This document shows, piece after piece, positions 5,997-6,517 of a DNA stretch of 6,517 nt. Location of the stretch: NCBI GenBank assembly GCA_031280945.1, contig JAITGB010000120.1, positions 1 through 6,517 on the forward strand, read 5' to 3'. Each line of letters begins with the position of its first letter. The stretch's first letter is position 1. The position numbers and the translations under genes were made by a program. The notes under the pieces were generated by a model, which made no database searches, had not been told where the DNA came from, and was given only the letters and a program-made list of their open reading frames with translations. Origin of the DNA: Spirochaetales bacterium. Its GTDB lineage: Bacteria; Spirochaetota; Spirochaetia; DTKZ01.

Positions 5997-6517
5997 ATGA
6001 AAACTTTTTTTGACGGCAGGCTGATTGTCCAAACGGGAGATATTACGGCTATAAATGTTGACGCCATTGTAAACGCGGCGAACTCGTCCCTCATGGGGGG
6101 CGGAGGCGTTGACGGAGCGATTCACCGCGCGGGGGGGCCTGAAATTCTGGAGGAGTGCCGGAAGCTCCGCGCGTCCGTGTGGCCCGGAGGACTTCCCGCG
6201 GGCAAGGCTGCATCTACGACGGGGGGCAGGCTTACGGCGCGGCGCGTTATTCATACCGTAGGCCCTGTGTGGCACGGAGGAGAACAGGGCGAGGATGAGC
6301 TTCTCGCGGACGCTTACCGGAATTCTCTCAGCTGTGCGGAAAACGAGGGGCTTACTTCTATCGCGTTTCCGGCGATTTCCACGGGAGTATATGGTTTTCC
6401 GCGCGAAAGGGCGGCGGGCATTGTGGGCGGACTTCTCCAAGAATACTTTTCCGGTTCGCCGCGCCTTCGGGAAATTCGGCTTGTTTTTTTCCGCGAGGCG
6501 GACGCTTCGGCTTTTCT
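5997..6517 (+). CDS. Macro-domain O-acetyl-ADP-ribose deacetylase / ADP-ribosyl hydrolase (YmdB/MacroD type); C-terminus beyond right edge
   Basis: 173 codons are visible. The product resembles E. coli YmdB along its whole length, offset by four extra N-terminal residues, so probably only a few residues are missing. These enzymes hydrolyse O-acetyl-ADP-ribose and remove ADP-ribose from acidic side chains. Seen: QTGDIT (12-17), VNAANSSLMGGGGVDGAIH (25-43) with N29 and D39, the equivalents of YmdB N25 and D35, HTVGPVW (86-92), and the phosphate-loop FPAISTGVYGFP (124-135). The active-site set is therefore complete. ATG 5997 fits the family N-terminus, but the nearest ribosome-like site (GGAG) is only one base away. 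An in-frame GTG at 5982 is possible, though without a better site. It is transcribed divergently from the aminotransferase operon; no functional link is evident. Confidence 0.93.
   Translation, partial: MKTFFDGRLIVQTGDITAINVDAIVNAANSSLMGGGGVDGAIHRAGGPEILEECRKLRASVWPGGLPAGKAASTTGGRLTARRVIHTVGPVWHGGEQGEDELLADAYRNSLSCAENEGLTSIAFPAISTGVYGFPRERAAGIVGGLLQEYFSGSPRLREIRLVFFREADASAF

Noticed and set aside
5940..6440. 166-codon minus-strand open frame antisense to the macro-domain gene
   Set aside because: The protein is highly basic and of low complexity, while the opposite strand encodes a well-matched YmdB-type protein.

Overview
The window looks like bacterial chromosome, most likely from a spirochaete of the Treponema type. 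That assignment is an inference. It rests on moderate GC content, a very strong G/T bias on the coding strand of the core genes, a long poly-G tract in front of a gene (as known in treponemes), and the general look of the proteins. No single gene fixes the taxon.

Layout from left to right. (1) Positions 1-2098, minus strand: the first 699 codons of a large adenine-specific DNA methyltransferase, probably a single-chain type II restriction-modification enzyme, running off the left edge. It is one uninterrupted frame. (2) Positions 2099-2179: a short gap holding an uninterrupted run of 19 G (minus strand) directly upstream of a possible -10 box for the methyltransferase. (3) Positions 2180-3159, minus strand: a two-gene unit of a signal-peptide protein followed by a four-repeat TPR protein. 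(4) Positions 3160-3456: a non-coding stretch with three hairpins that share the core GCGMAGC, then a good sigma-70 promoter. (5) Positions 3457-3530, plus strand: tRNA-Arg(CCG). (6) Positions 3543-5836, minus strand: an operon of a class I/II aminotransferase (GTG start) followed by branched-chain aminotransferase ilvE. (7) From 5997, plus strand: a macro-domain ADP-ribose hydrolase of the YmdB type, cut by the right edge a few residues short of its expected end.

The two aminotransferases form a plausible amino-acid unit: IlvE interconverts branched-chain amino acids and their keto acids, and the upstream enzyme could exchange amino groups among alanine, aspartate, glutamate and their keto acids. 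The tRNA runs convergently into the ilvE 3' end with a 12-base gap and no visible terminator.

Two things stand out. First, the restriction-modification gene sits behind a 19-base homopolymer and lacks the base skew of its neighbours, which suggests an acquired, possibly phase-variable methylation system. Second, the hairpin cluster has arms of unrelated sequence but a conserved mini-hairpin core, which suggests a repeat family or a structural role.
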